A stretch of 64,000 nt of DNA from Oscillospiraceae bacterium (GTDB taxonomy: Bacteria > Bacillota > Clostridia > Oscillospirales > CAG-272). Every line of letters starts with the position of its first letter. Position 1 is the first letter of the stretch. This document shows positions 54,802 through 63,515 of this stretch, one piece after another. The DNA lies in contig SVUK01000017.1 of NCBI GenBank assembly GCA_015063325.1, forward strand, positions 186,001 through 250,000, given 5' to 3'. A program made the position numbers and the translations under genes. Under the pieces are notes generated by a model, which ran no database searches, had not been told where the DNA came from, and saw only the letters and a program-made list of their open reading frames with translations.

Positions 54802-55458
54802 ATGAAAAGCAAAAAGTTGATCAGCATTTTTTTAATCACCGTTTCTGTTCTTTGCTTGGCGGCGGCAATTGTCTTGCTGATCCTTGCGGCGCAGAATCTC
54901 GGATATAAAAAAATACTGCATATCATTGTCGGCGTTCTTTTGCTTCTTCTTTCTATGTTGATCATGCTTTATTGGGGAATTTCCCGAAAAGATGATAAAA
55001 ATTTCTTTCTTTATGATGGAATCACCGAGCGAAATTTGCCGCCGGAACAGCTCACCCAGCAAAAAGTCCTTGAACGAATGACCTACTTTATCGACGAGCT
55101 TGCCGATTCTCCCGAAATGCTTTGGTCGGGCAATGTGTTGGAATGGAACAGCAAGTTCGGTCATCGGGGAATTTTCAAACCGCTGGTCGCTTATAAAATG
55201 CTTTACGATCTCGGTTTGCAGGATCCCAACTCTTCCTACTGGAATTATCTTGCGAATGCTTCCGACGAATCTCTTGGGATCATTTGTGCGTCGCTGGAGC
55301 GCGCCGGCGAGAAAAAAATCGTTCGTGCGTTTCGCCTGATTTTGGAAAGCGAACCCAAACCCGGACCGCAGATGAAAGAATTTTTGAACAAGAATACCGG
55401 CTATATCAGCAGCAGAATGTTGAACTACGTCAAAATGAATATTGATTGTTTTTATTGA
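54802..55458 (+). CDS. Membrane protein of unknown function
   Basis: 218 residues. Two membrane helices near the N-terminus (about 8-30 and 37-58), then a cytoplasmic or surface domain of about 155 residues without a motif I recognise; LWSGNVLEWNSKFGHRGIF and LYDLGLQDPNSSYWNYL look like a helical fold. AAAGGAAAGGA precedes ATG at 54802, so I prefer it to the ATG 10 codons upstream. Monocistronic. Confidence 0.75.
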   Translation: MKSKKLISIFLITVSVLCLAAAIVLLILAAQNLGYKKILHIIVGVLLLLLSMLIMLYWGISRKDDKNFFLYDGITERNLPPEQLTQQKVLERMTYFIDELADSPEMLWSGNVLEWNSKFGHRGIFKPLVAYKMLYDLGLQDPNSSYWNYLANASDESLGIICASLERAGEKKIVRAFRLILESEPKPGPQMKEFLNKNTGYISSRMLNYVKMNIDCFY

Positions 55459-55474
55459 AAACTTTCAAAAACGA

Positions 55475-55516
55475 AGGGCTTGCAGACCGAAAAAGCGGTT
55501 TGCGAGTCCTTTTTTT
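55475..55516 (+). terminator. Terminator after the 54802 gene
   Basis: GGGCTTGCAGACCG pairs with CGGTTTGCGAGTCC with wobbles, followed by seven T. Confidence 0.8.
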
Positions 55517-55548
55517 GAAATTTTAACAATAAAATTATGCAAAAACTA

Positions 55549-55577
55549 TTGACAAAAAAAGCAAATATCAGTATAAT
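55549..55577 (+). promoter_or_regulatory. Promoter of the citrate-to-2-oxoglutarate operon
   Basis: TTGACA at 55549, 17 bp, TATAAT at 55572. No TGn here. The palindrome TGTATACA (55578-55585) begins right after the -10. Confidence 0.87.
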
Positions 55578-55585
55578 TGTATACA
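55578..55585. promoter_or_regulatory. Candidate FCD-GntR operator
   Basis: TGTATACA, a perfect 8-bp palindrome directly after the -10, flanked as ATTGTATACACAAATACA. FCD-type GntR regulators often bind GTATAC-centred palindromes, and the second gene of the operon encodes one. Autoregulation is inferred. Confidence 0.55.
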
Positions 55586-55610
55586 CAAATACATTATAGG
55601 AGCAACCACC

Positions 55611-56987
55611 ATGTTAGAAATTTCCCAAAAGACAAATCTCTTGGAGCAGGAAACGTTTAAATATTCCTTGCAGGATGTGGAAGAACCCAATTTGTATAGA
55701 GATGTCTATCCTTATGAGGATGTTCCGCGCGTTGCATTCAACCATCGGCGCGTGCCGATCGGAATGCCGGAGGATATATGGATTACCGATACTTCGTTCC
55801 GCGACGGTCAGCAGTCGGTCGAACCGTATTCGGTTAAACAGATCGTTGACCTCTACAAATTGATGTCCCGTCTCGGCGGTCCGTATGGTATCATTCGGCA
55901 AACAGAGTTTTTTGTTTACAGCAAAAAAGACAGAGAAGCCGTGCAAAAATGCCAAGAGCTCGGGCTCAAATTCCCGGAGATTACCACCTGGATTCGTGCC
56001 AGTAAAGAGGATTTTAAGCTTGTGCGCGACCTTGGCATACGCGAAACCGGTATTCTTGTTTCTTGCAGTGACTATCATATTTTTAAAAAGATGAAAATGA
56101 CCCGTCGGCAGTGCATGGAGCATTATCTTGCTGCCGTTTCGGAAGCTTTCGAAGCCGATGTGATGCCGCGTTGCCACTTGGAAGATATTACAAGAGCGGA
56201 TTTTTACGGATTTGTCGTTCCGTTTGTGAATGAACTGATGAAGCTTTCGGCGCAGGCAAAAATTCCGGTACGAATCCGCGCCTGCGATACCATGGGATAC
56301 GGCATTCCATATCCGGAGGTAGCCATTCCGCGCAGCGTTCCGGGCATCATTTACGGTTTGCAGCATTATTCCGACGTTTCGAGCGAAATGCTGGAGTGGC
56401 ACGGACACAACGATTTTTATAAATCGGTCACCAACGCGACCACAGCATGGCTCTATGGTGCCTCGGGCGTGAACTGTTCGCTTCTCGGAATCGGGGAACG
56501 GACGGGTAACATTCCGCTGGAAGCAATGGTGTTTGAGTATGCGTCCATGCGCGGTTCTCTTGACGGTATGGATCCCACCGTTATTACGGAAATTGCCGAG
56601 TATTTCCAAAAAGAGATCGGCTATAATATTCCGCCCATGACACCTTTCGTCGGCAGAAACTTTAACGTTACTCGTGCCGGTATTCATGCCGATGGACTTT
56701 TGAAGGACGAGGAAATTTACAACATTTTTGATACGCGCAAACTGCTAAACCGATCGGCGTCTGTTATGCTCGGCAAAGCCTCTGGACTTGCCGGCATTGC
56801 CTACTGGATCAATGAGAACTACCGCCTGACCGAATCCGAACGGGTGGAAAAGCATGATCCGCTTGTTCTCGCCGTTAAGGAATGGATCGACAAGGAATAC
56901 GAGGATGGAAGACAAACCACTCTTTCCACCGGCGAAGTGGAAGCAAAGATAGAAACGCTTTCGGGCGGTCGATTCCGTCGCCTTTGA
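55611..56987 (+). CDS. (Re)-citrate synthase-like enzyme of the isopropylmalate/homocitrate synthase family
   Basis: 458 residues. DRE-TIM-type barrel: ITDTSFRDGQQSVEPYS with the metal Asp, HLEDITRADFYG, and the HGHNDFYKSVTNATTAWLYG metal-His block. GIGERTGNIPLEAMV is the family loop. It lacks the leucine-binding C-terminal domain of LeuA. With aconitase and isocitrate dehydrogenase next in the operon, the likely reaction is acetyl-CoA + oxaloacetate to citrate, as for the (Re)-citrate synthase of Clostridium kluyveri. Homocitrate synthase is the alternative. ATG at 55611 has AGGAGC upstream (ATTATAGGAGCAACC). Confidence 0.85.
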   Translation: MLEISQKTNLLEQETFKYSLQDVEEPNLYRDVYPYEDVPRVAFNHRRVPIGMPEDIWITDTSFRDGQQSVEPYSVKQIVDLYKLMSRLGGPYGIIRQTEFFVYSKKDREAVQKCQELGLKFPEITTWIRASKEDFKLVRDLGIRETGILVSCSDYHIFKKMKMTRRQCMEHYLAAVSEAFEADVMPRCHLEDITRADFYGFVVPFVNELMKLSAQAKIPVRIRACDTMGYGIPYPEVAIPRSVPGIIYGLQHYSDVSSEMLEWHGHNDFYKSVTNATTAWLYGASGVNCSLLGIGERTGNIPLEAMVFEYASMRGSLDGMDPTVITEIAEYFQKEIGYNIPPMTPFVGRNFNVTRAGIHADGLLKDEEIYNIFDTRKLLNRSASVMLGKASGLAGIAYWINENYRLTESERVEKHDPLVLAVKEWIDKEYEDGRQTTLSTGEVEAKIETLSGGRFRRL

Positions 56988-57005
56988 TGAGAGGAGAAAA
57001 TCAGA

Positions 57006-57653
57006 ATGAATACAGATCATAGAACCATATCGCTTGCCGAGCGGGTTTTTGACCGGTTGGAAAACGAGATTCTTTCCGGATTTTATCAGCGCGGCGAGCT
57101 GCTCACAGAAATGAAACTGGTCAGCGACCTCGGCGTCAGCCGTACACCGATCCGTGAAGCGCTTCATCGACTGGAACAGGAACATTTGATCGATATTACA
57201 CAAAAAGGATTTCTGGTGCTCGGCGTTACGAAAGAAGACCTTGCAGATATTTTTGAAATTCGCGAAAAGATCGAGGGGATTGCCTCTCGTCTTGCGGCAG
57301 AACGAATTACCGAAGAACAGCTTGCCGAATTGCGCGAAACGCTGGAATTGCAGGAATTTTACGTGCCGCGCAAAGATGCCGATCATATCAAGACCTATGA
57401 TAGCCAGTTTCATAGGCTCATTTATCGGTTCAGCGGAAGCTCGGTTTACTATGATACCTTAATGCCCCTGCATAAAAAGGTACAGAAATACCGTAAAGCG
57501 TCGGTGGAAAATGAAAGCCGTGCGGTTCAATCTGCAAAAGAGCACCGCATTATTTTTGAGGCGATTGCCGCACATGACGGCGTAAAAGCCGAGGAATATA
57601 CAGTTGCACATATCGTTAACGCGGCAAATCATATCTTGAATCGAGGCAAATAA
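57006..57653 (+). CDS. GntR-family regulator, FCD subfamily
   Basis: 215 residues. Winged helix: LAERVFDRLENEILSGFY and the recognition part DLGVSRTPIREALHRLEQE. The FCD ligand domain (about 80-205) has helical repeats with the metal His in DSQFHRLIYRFSGS. Ligand is probably an organic acid of the pathway, e.g. citrate or 2-oxoglutarate. GAGAGGAG precedes the ATG. Lies inside the operon it likely controls. Confidence 0.9.
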   Translation: MNTDHRTISLAERVFDRLENEILSGFYQRGELLTEMKLVSDLGVSRTPIREALHRLEQEHLIDITQKGFLVLGVTKEDLADIFEIREKIEGIASRLAAERITEEQLAELRETLELQEFYVPRKDADHIKTYDSQFHRLIYRFSGSSVYYDTLMPLHKKVQKYRKASVENESRAVQSAKEHRIIFEAIAAHDGVKAEEYTVAHIVNAANHILNRGK

Positions 57654-57656
57654 ACT

Positions 57657-59585
57657 ATGGGATTGACACTTGCACAAAAGATCATCAAAAATCACCTCGT
57701 CGGCGGTACAATGAAAGCCGGCGAAGAAATCGCGCTGAAAATTGACCAAACATTAACACAGGATGCCACCGGTACCATGGCGTATCTGGAATTTGAAGCC
57801 ATGGGCATTGATCGTGTTCGTACTGAAAAGAGCGTTGCTTACATTGACCATAATACATTGCAATCCGGTTTTGAGAATGCCGACGACCATCGTTATATTC
57901 AAACGGTTGCGAAAAAGCACGGGATTTATTTCTCCCGTCCTGGTAACGGTATTTGCCATCAGGTACATTTGGAACGTTTCGGCGTTCCGGGCAAAACGCT
58001 GATCGGCTCGGATAGCCATACGCCCACCGGCGGTGGAATCGGAATGCTTGCGTTCGGCGCCGGGGGATTGGATGTTGCCGTTGCCATGGGTGGCGGTGCG
58101 TACTATATCACCATGCCGCGCATGATCCGCGTCAACCTGACCGGAAAGCTGAACCCATTCGTAACGGCGAAGGATGTCAGTTTGGAGATTTTGCGAATTC
58201 TGTCGGTCAAAGGCGGCGTTGGTTCGATCATCGAATGGGGCGGAGAAGGGATCAAAACGCTTTCGGTGCCGGAGCGCGCCACCATTACCAACATGGGCAC
58301 CGAGCTCGGCGCAACAACATCGATTTTCCCGTCCGACGAAATTACAAAAGCATTTCTGAAAGCACAGGGAAGAGAAAAAGACTATCAGCCCATTTCCGCC
58401 GATCCCGACGCGATGTATGACCGCGTGATTGAAATTGATCTCTCCGCGCTCAAACCGCTGATTGCTTGTCCGCATATGCCGGATAACGTGGTAACGGTCG
58501 AAAGCTTGAAAGGAACGAAAGTCGATCAGGTTTGTATCGGTTCTTGCACCAATTCCTCGTTGCTTGATCTTTTAAAAGTTGCGGCAATGCTTAAGGGTAA
58601 AACGGTAGCCCCAAGCGTCAGCGTTTCGGTGTCGCCCGGCTCGCGGCAGGTGCTTTCCATGCTTGCCGACTGCGGTGCGCTTTCGGATATTCTTGCCAGC
58701 GGCGCGCGGCTTTTGGAGTGTGCCTGCGGTCCTTGTATCGGTATGGGCTTTTCGCCCAATTCCGGCGGCGTAAGTTTGCGCACCTTCAACCGCAATTTTG
58801 AAGGGCGAAGCGGCACGCGCGACGCAAAGGTTTATCTTGTTTCTCCCGAAACGGCGGTTGCCGCCGCTCTGACTGGAGAAATTACCGATCCGCGACTTCT
58901 CGGCGAGGCTCCTGTCGTCTCTCTGCCGGAGCAATTCCGCATTGACGACAGCGCCGTTTTAGCGCCTGCAACACCGGAAGAGGCAAAAACGGTTGAAGTC
59001 TTGCGCGGTCCGAATATCAAAGAGTTCCCCAAAACCAAGCCGCTGGACGAGTCGATTTCCGCCGAATTGACATTGAAAGTCGGCGATAATATCACCACCG
59101 ACCATATCATGCCGGCAGGATCCAAAATTCTGCCGTATCGATCCAATATTCCATATCTTTCCAAATTCTGCTTCGCCGTTTGCGATGAAAGTTTTGCCGA
59201 ACGATCCAAAGCAGCAGGAAACGGGTTTGTTGTCGGCGGCGAAAACTACGGGCAGGGATCTTCGCGTGAACACGCGGCGCTTGTTCCGCTTTATCTCGGC
59301 GTTCGCGCAGTGATTGCAAAAAGTTTTGCGCGCATTCACGCCGCAAACCTGATCAATGCCGGTATTTTGCCGCTTACTTTTTCAAACCCGGCAGATTATG
59401 ATAAACTGAATCAAGGCGATTGTTTGACGCTGAATGATTTGAAAAAAGGCATGAAAGAAGGAAAAATCATGCTGACAAATGAAAAAACGGGCGAGACGAT
59501 TCCGCTTGTTTGCTCCTATACCGACCGCCAGCGCGAAATTCTGCTTGCAGGCGGACTGCTTGCCTATACAAAGGCTTCAAACTGA
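57657..59585 (+). CDS. Aconitate hydratase
   Basis: 642 residues. [4Fe-4S] cysteines in IGSCTNSSLLDL and CACGPCIGMGF; the swivel domain carries GENYGQGSSREHAAL with the catalytic Ser-Arg. Isomerises citrate to isocitrate. Somewhat short for AcnA, near the length of the bacterial/mitochondrial-type aconitases of anaerobes. Starts 3 bp after the GntR gene. Confidence 0.94.
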   Translation: MGLTLAQKIIKNHLVGGTMKAGEEIALKIDQTLTQDATGTMAYLEFEAMGIDRVRTEKSVAYIDHNTLQSGFENADDHRYIQTVAKKHGIYFSRPGNGICHQVHLERFGVPGKTLIGSDSHTPTGGGIGMLAFGAGGLDVAVAMGGGAYYITMPRMIRVNLTGKLNPFVTAKDVSLEILRILSVKGGVGSIIEWGGEGIKTLSVPERATITNMGTELGATTSIFPSDEITKAFLKAQGREKDYQPISADPDAMYDRVIEIDLSALKPLIACPHMPDNVVTVESLKGTKVDQVCIGSCTNSSLLDLLKVAAMLKGKTVAPSVSVSVSPGSRQVLSMLADCGALSDILASGARLLECACGPCIGMGFSPNSGGVSLRTFNRNFEGRSGTRDAKVYLVSPETAVAAALTGEITDPRLLGEAPVVSLPEQFRIDDSAVLAPATPEEAKTVEVLRGPNIKEFPKTKPLDESISAELTLKVGDNITTDHIMPAGSKILPYRSNIPYLSKFCFAVCDESFAERSKAAGNGFVVGGENYGQGSSREHAALVPLYLGVRAVIAKSFARIHAANLINAGILPLTFSNPADYDKLNQGDCLTLNDLKKGMKEGKIMLTNEKTGETIPLVCSYTDRQREILLAGGLLAYTKASN

Positions 59586-59602
59586 AAAAGGAGACTCCCG
59601 AC

Positions 59603-60760
59603 ATGAACGGATTTGAACAACAAATCGAGCAGGCAACCGCCGCGTTTAAAAAACTATTGGAAGAACAGCTTGTCCGTCAGAATACAATGGAAAAAGGTGC
59701 AACAGCTAAAGATTTTTCAAAGCTTTCACCAATACGGATCGGGATTTGCCCCGGCGACGGTATCGGTCCCATTCTGACGCGTGAGGCAAAACGGCTTTTG
59801 GAGCAACTTTTGTCGGAAGAAATCAAAAGCGGTAAAATCGAACTTTGCGATATTGAGGGGTTGACCATTGAAAATCGACTTGCAAAGGGTGAAGCAATTC
59901 CAAAGGATACTCTTGCAGCAATCAAGAAATGCGATGTTTTGCTCAAAGGACCCACAACAACGCCAAAGGGCGGCAGTATGGAAAGTGCCAATGTCGCACT
60001 TCGGCGAGAGCTGGATCTTTATGCCAATGTCCGACCGGTGACTGTTCCGGAAGAGGGAATTGATTGGATCTTTTTCCGCGAAAATACAGAAGGCGAATAT
60101 GTGCTCGGCAGTAAAGGCGTTGAAATTCCGGGTAAACTTGCCATGGATTTTAAGGTCACGACCGACGCAGGAACGCGACGAATTGCGCGCGCGGCGTTTG
60201 AGTATGCCAAAAACAACGGCAAAACAAGCGTTTCCATTGTTACAAAAGCAAACATTATGAAGAAAACCGATGGCAATTTCTCGGCAATTTGCCATGAAAT
60301 TGCAGCGGAATACCCAACAATAGAGGCTGAAGATTGGTATATTGATATCATGACGGCAAACCTCGTCAATCCGGCGATCAGAAGCAAATTCCAGGTGTTT
60401 CTGCTTCCCAATCTCTACGGCGATATTATCACCGACGAGGCGGCGCAGATCCAAGGCGGCGTCGGAACTGCCGGCAGTGCCAATATCGGCGACCGGTACG
60501 CAATGTTTGAGGCAATTCACGGAAGCGCGCCGCGCATGATTGAGGAAGGAATCGGAGAATACGCTAATCCATCCAGCCTTTTCAAGGCAGTGGAAATGAT
60601 GCTTCGGCATATTCAGCTGACCGCAAAGGCAGATTTGCTTGCTAAGGCAATGGAGATTTGCACAGAAAAGGAGAAAAAGGTTATCGTTACAGGAAATCGG
60701 GACGGGGCAACTGCACGCGAATTTTCGGATTATCTTTTGCAAACGCTTCAATTGATTTGA
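59603..60760 (+). CDS. icd: Isocitrate dehydrogenase
   Basis: 385 residues. GICPGDGIGPILTREAKRLL at the N-terminus, the substrate motif SANVALRRELDLYANVRP, ENTEGEY, NLYGDIITDEAAQIQGGVG metal Asp block, and HGSAPRMIEEGIGEYANPSS near the cofactor. The substrate loop fits isocitrate, not isopropylmalate. The cofactor loop does not let me choose NAD from NADP. Makes 2-oxoglutarate, closing the operon's route. Start at 59603 has AAAAAGGAG upstream; the longer frame runs inside aconitase. Confidence 0.9.
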   Translation: MNGFEQQIEQATAAFKKLLEEQLVRQNTMEKGATAKDFSKLSPIRIGICPGDGIGPILTREAKRLLEQLLSEEIKSGKIELCDIEGLTIENRLAKGEAIPKDTLAAIKKCDVLLKGPTTTPKGGSMESANVALRRELDLYANVRPVTVPEEGIDWIFFRENTEGEYVLGSKGVEIPGKLAMDFKVTTDAGTRRIARAAFEYAKNNGKTSVSIVTKANIMKKTDGNFSAICHEIAAEYPTIEAEDWYIDIMTANLVNPAIRSKFQVFLLPNLYGDIITDEAAQIQGGVGTAGSANIGDRYAMFEAIHGSAPRMIEEGIGEYANPSSLFKAVEMMLRHIQLTAKADLLAKAMEICTEKEKKVIVTGNRDGATAREFSDYLLQTLQLI

Positions 60761-60772
60761 TGAAAAAATGCA

Positions 60773-60820
60773 AAAAACGCGGATTTATCTGTTTACAAAT
60801 CCGCGTTTTTGTGATAGAAT
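60773..60820 (+). terminator. icd terminator overlapping a downstream promoter
   Basis: AAAAACGCGGATTT (60773-60786) pairs perfectly with AAATCCGCGTTTTT (60797-60810). TTTACA at 60792 lies in the loop and 3' arm. With a 17-bp spacer, TAGAAT at 60815 preceded by TGA follows. The promoter of the CPBP-tadA-asnA unit is therefore built over the terminator. Confidence 0.8.
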
Positions 60821-60861
60821 AAAGAAAAGTATTTGAGAAAAAAAGGAGGAGAGTGACGTCA

Positions 60862-61875
60862 ATGAAACCACTTGCGGCAAATGAATATCGCTATTCCAAA
60901 GTTTTGCGTTCCATTGGGATCACACTTCTTGTTTTTCTCGGGTTTATTAATTTGTTCGGGTTGCTTGCCGTTGGTTTTCGAGCACTTCTCATCTACGGCG
61001 AATTTGAAGATATCGTGGTTGAAGTAGCCTACTGGATTTTCTATGCCATCGGCTATCTTTCCGCGTTTATGTTACCGGTCGTGTTCCTGAAAAAGATGAT
61101 TTGCAAAGCGGGGTTCTCCTACCAACCCATGCGTGTGGAAAGGAAGGCAACGCCATGGCTGCCATTGATTTTGTTTGCCGGAATCGCCGTGATTTTGGCA
61201 ACCGCATATCTCAATGCATCCATGATCAGCATATTTTCATTTTTTGATTTCAGCAAATTATTGCCCGAAACAACGCAAAATGCCGCGTGGTATAACGTGG
61301 TGTTGGATTTTTTGGTTATTTGTCTCGTTCCGGCGGTTTGCGAGGAATTCTTGTTCCGCGGCGCGATCCTGACAAATCTTTTGCCGTTCGGACGTTCACA
61401 GGCAGTTTTGATCAGCGCACTTTTGTTTGGATTGATGCATCAGAATTTTGCGCAATTTTTCTATGCTTTCTGCGCCGGTATCGTCTTGGGACTCGTTTAC
61501 GAGCGGACAGGAAATATTTGGAGCTGTATGCTTTTGCATTTTACGAATAACTTTTTCTCCACATTTGAATCGGAATTTGCCAATGCGTTCGGTAGCCGGT
61601 TTTCTTCGGTTGCAGTAACGATATTGGAAGTCCTTGTATTTGCGGTTGGTCTGATTTCGGCGATCATTCTGATCTTCCGGTTCTCTCCGCGCAAACAGAC
61701 CTTCCGGGATGGAATTTTCGGCAAACCCGTTCCGGCAGACGATTCTTATTCTGCTTATCCTGTCCCGGCAAAACAACGAATCAAACTGTTTTTCAATGTT
61801 CCAATGATCATTTTTCTGGTTTTTGCACTTGTAGAAGCAGTCTTCATTCTTGCTTTGCTCCCGAATTTAACATGA
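60862..61875 (+). CDS. CPBP-family intramembrane metalloprotease
   Basis: 337 residues, about eight helices. Abi/CAAX-type motifs: VCEEFLFRGAIL (Glu-Glu and Arg), LLFGLMHQNFAQFFYA (His) and the last HFTNNF (His-Asn). Relatives process prenylated or bacteriocin-type substrates. ATG at 60862 (AGGAGG 12 bases before) or GTG at 60853 (3 bases) may be the start; I use the ATG. Its TGA overlaps tadA as ATGA. Confidence 0.88.
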   Translation: MKPLAANEYRYSKVLRSIGITLLVFLGFINLFGLLAVGFRALLIYGEFEDIVVEVAYWIFYAIGYLSAFMLPVVFLKKMICKAGFSYQPMRVERKATPWLPLILFAGIAVILATAYLNASMISIFSFFDFSKLLPETTQNAAWYNVVLDFLVICLVPAVCEEFLFRGAILTNLLPFGRSQAVLISALLFGLMHQNFAQFFYAFCAGIVLGLVYERTGNIWSCMLLHFTNNFFSTFESEFANAFGSRFSSVAVTILEVLVFAVGLISAIILIFRFSPRKQTFRDGIFGKPVPADDSYSAYPVPAKQRIKLFFNVPMIIFLVFALVEAVFILALLPNLT

Positions 61876-62333
61876 GTATCGATGAAATAATGATCCGGGA
61901 AGCCCTTGCAGTTGCCGAACTTGCAGGGCAGAACGGGGAGGTCCCAATCGGCGCCGTTCTCGTGGACGGTGATGGAAATATACTGGCAAAGGCGGCAAAC
62001 CGGACCGAGACTGATCGAAGCGCCGTTGCCCATGCCGAACTCTTGGCAATAGCCGAAGGGTGTAAACAGCGAAAAAGCCGAAGATTGCTTGATTGTACCA
62101 TTTATACAACGCTGGAGCCTTGTCCTATGTGCGCCGGAGCAATCGCCTCGGCGCGAATCGGGCGAGTAGTGTTCGGTGCCAAAGATCCGCGCGCCGGCGC
62201 TTACGGCAGTTTGATCGATCTATCCGTTCTTCCGCTGGAATCAAAGCCGCAGGTAACAAGCGGAGTGTTGGCAGAGGAGTGTTTGGAACCGATCCGCCGC
62301 TTTTTTCAAGAAAGACGAAAACAATCTAAATAA
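61872..62333 (+). CDS. tadA: tRNA-specific adenosine deaminase
   Basis: 153 residues. Zinc site HAELLAI and TLEPCPMCAGAI (His-Ala-Glu, PCxxC); GAVLVDGDGNI upstream. Converts A34 to inosine in tRNA-Arg(ACG). Length usual. Overlaps the CPBP gene by 4 bp. The extension ...RRFFQERRKQSK at the end is ordinary. Confidence 0.95.
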   Translation: MSIDEIMIREALAVAELAGQNGEVPIGAVLVDGDGNILAKAANRTETDRSAVAHAELLAIAEGCKQRKSRRLLDCTIYTTLEPCPMCAGAIASARIGRVVFGAKDPRAGAYGSLIDLSVLPLESKPQVTSGVLAEECLEPIRRFFQERRKQSK

Positions 62334-62357
62334 AATGAGAAATAAAGAGGATTTTAT

Positions 62358-63362
62358 ATGCAAAATACCGTAATTCCAAAGGGGTATCGTTCCTTCTTAA
62401 CCCTTCGCCAAACCGAATATGCTATTAAAAAGGTTAAGGACTTTTTCGAGCGCGATCTTGCAACACAGCTGAATCTGACGCGTGTATCGGCACCTCTTTT
62501 CGTTGCGCCCGAAAGCGGACTGAATGACGATCTTAACGGAGTAGAACGTCCGGTACGGTTTGATTTATTGACAGGATCGGATCTTGAAATCGTACATTCT
62601 CTTGCAAAATGGAAACGCTATGCATTGAAAGAGTATGATTTTGAAGTCGGCGAAGGACTTTATACCGATATGAACGCCATTCGTCGGGATGAAGAAACCG
62701 ACAACATTCATTCCATGTTCGTGGATCAATGGGACTGGGAAAAAATCATTCGCCGCGAAGAACGAACGCAAAAAACGCTGCATGATACAGTGAAATGTAT
62801 TTACGCGGCTTTGCGGCATACCGAAAACTACATTGTTAACGAGTATTCTTTTATCAATAAACTTTTGCCCGAGAAAATTACCTTTGTTACCACGCAGGAG
62901 CTGGAGGACCGCTATCCGGAAAAAACGCCGAAGGAGCGCGAATATCTTGCGGCAAAGGAATACGGAGCCGTCTTTTTAGAGCAAATTGGAGGCGCGCTCA
63001 AAAGCGGAAAAATCCATGATGGCAGAGCGCCTGACTACGATGATTGGTCGCTCAACGGGGATATTATTGTTTATTATCCGGTTTTGGATATTGCTCTGGA
63101 GCTTTCTTCCATGGGGATTCGTGTGGACGAGGAGGCGCTGAAGAACCAGCTTGCTATTCGCGGTTGCGAGGAGCGCGCTAATCTGCCCTTCCACAAAGCA
63201 CTTTTGAATGGCGAACTCCCTTATACCATCGGCGGCGGCATTGGTCAATCACGTATGTGTATGTTCTTTTTGCGGAAAGCACACATCGGCGAGGTTCAAT
63301 CTTCGTTCTGGAAACCGGAGGAATTGAAAATCTGCAGCGATGCAGGGGTACATTTACTGTGA
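62358..63362 (+). CDS. asnA: Aspartate-ammonia ligase
   Basis: 334 residues, class II synthetase-like fold. [45 protein letters not shown], and [14 protein letters not shown] near the C-terminus are AsnA blocks. Makes asparagine from aspartate, ammonia and ATP. 24 bp after tadA, start behind AAAGAGGATTTTAT. Confidence 0.95.
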   Translation: MQNTVIPKGYRSFLTLRQTEYAIKKVKDFFERDLATQLNLTRVSAPLFVAPESGLNDDLNGVERPVRFDLLTGSDLEIVHSLAKWKRYALKEYDFEVGEGLYTDMNAIRRDEETDNIHSMFVDQWDWEKIIRREERTQKTLHDTVKCIYAALRHTENYIVNEYSFINKLLPEKITFVTTQELEDRYPEKTPKEREYLAAKEYGAVFLEQIGGALKSGKIHDGRAPDYDDWSLNGDIIVYYPVLDIALELSSMGIRVDEEALKNQLAIRGCEERANLPFHKALLNGELPYTIGGGIGQSRMCMFFLRKAHIGEVQSSFWKPEELKICSDAGVHLL

Positions 63363-63367
63363 AAAGA

Positions 63368-63412
63368 AGAAAAAAAGGAAGAATTCAAAAGGGATTCTTC
63401 CTTCTTCTTTTG
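63368..63412 (+). terminator. asnA terminator
   Basis: AAGGAAGAATTC and GATTCTTCCTT pair with a short purine loop and the arms extend as A/G and T/C runs ending in CTTTTG. Confidence 0.78.
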
Positions 63413-63421
63413 TCGAAACGA

Positions 63422-63450
63422 TTGACAAGAAAAAGAGGATATGGTATAAT
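63422..63450 (+). promoter_or_regulatory. Promoter of the TrkA-type gene
   Basis: TTGACA at 63422, 17 bp, TATAAT at 63445 preceded by TGG. Confidence 0.87.
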
Positions 63451-63515
63451 AAACTATAATAAAATGGTTAAATTGGGAAGTCTTTCTTGCTTGAATATGG
63501 GGAGGGAGAGCTTAA

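Noticed and set aside
59726..60751. 341-codon frame on the minus strand
   Set aside because: Antisense to isocitrate dehydrogenase; Cys/His/Phe-rich content typical of a shadow frame.
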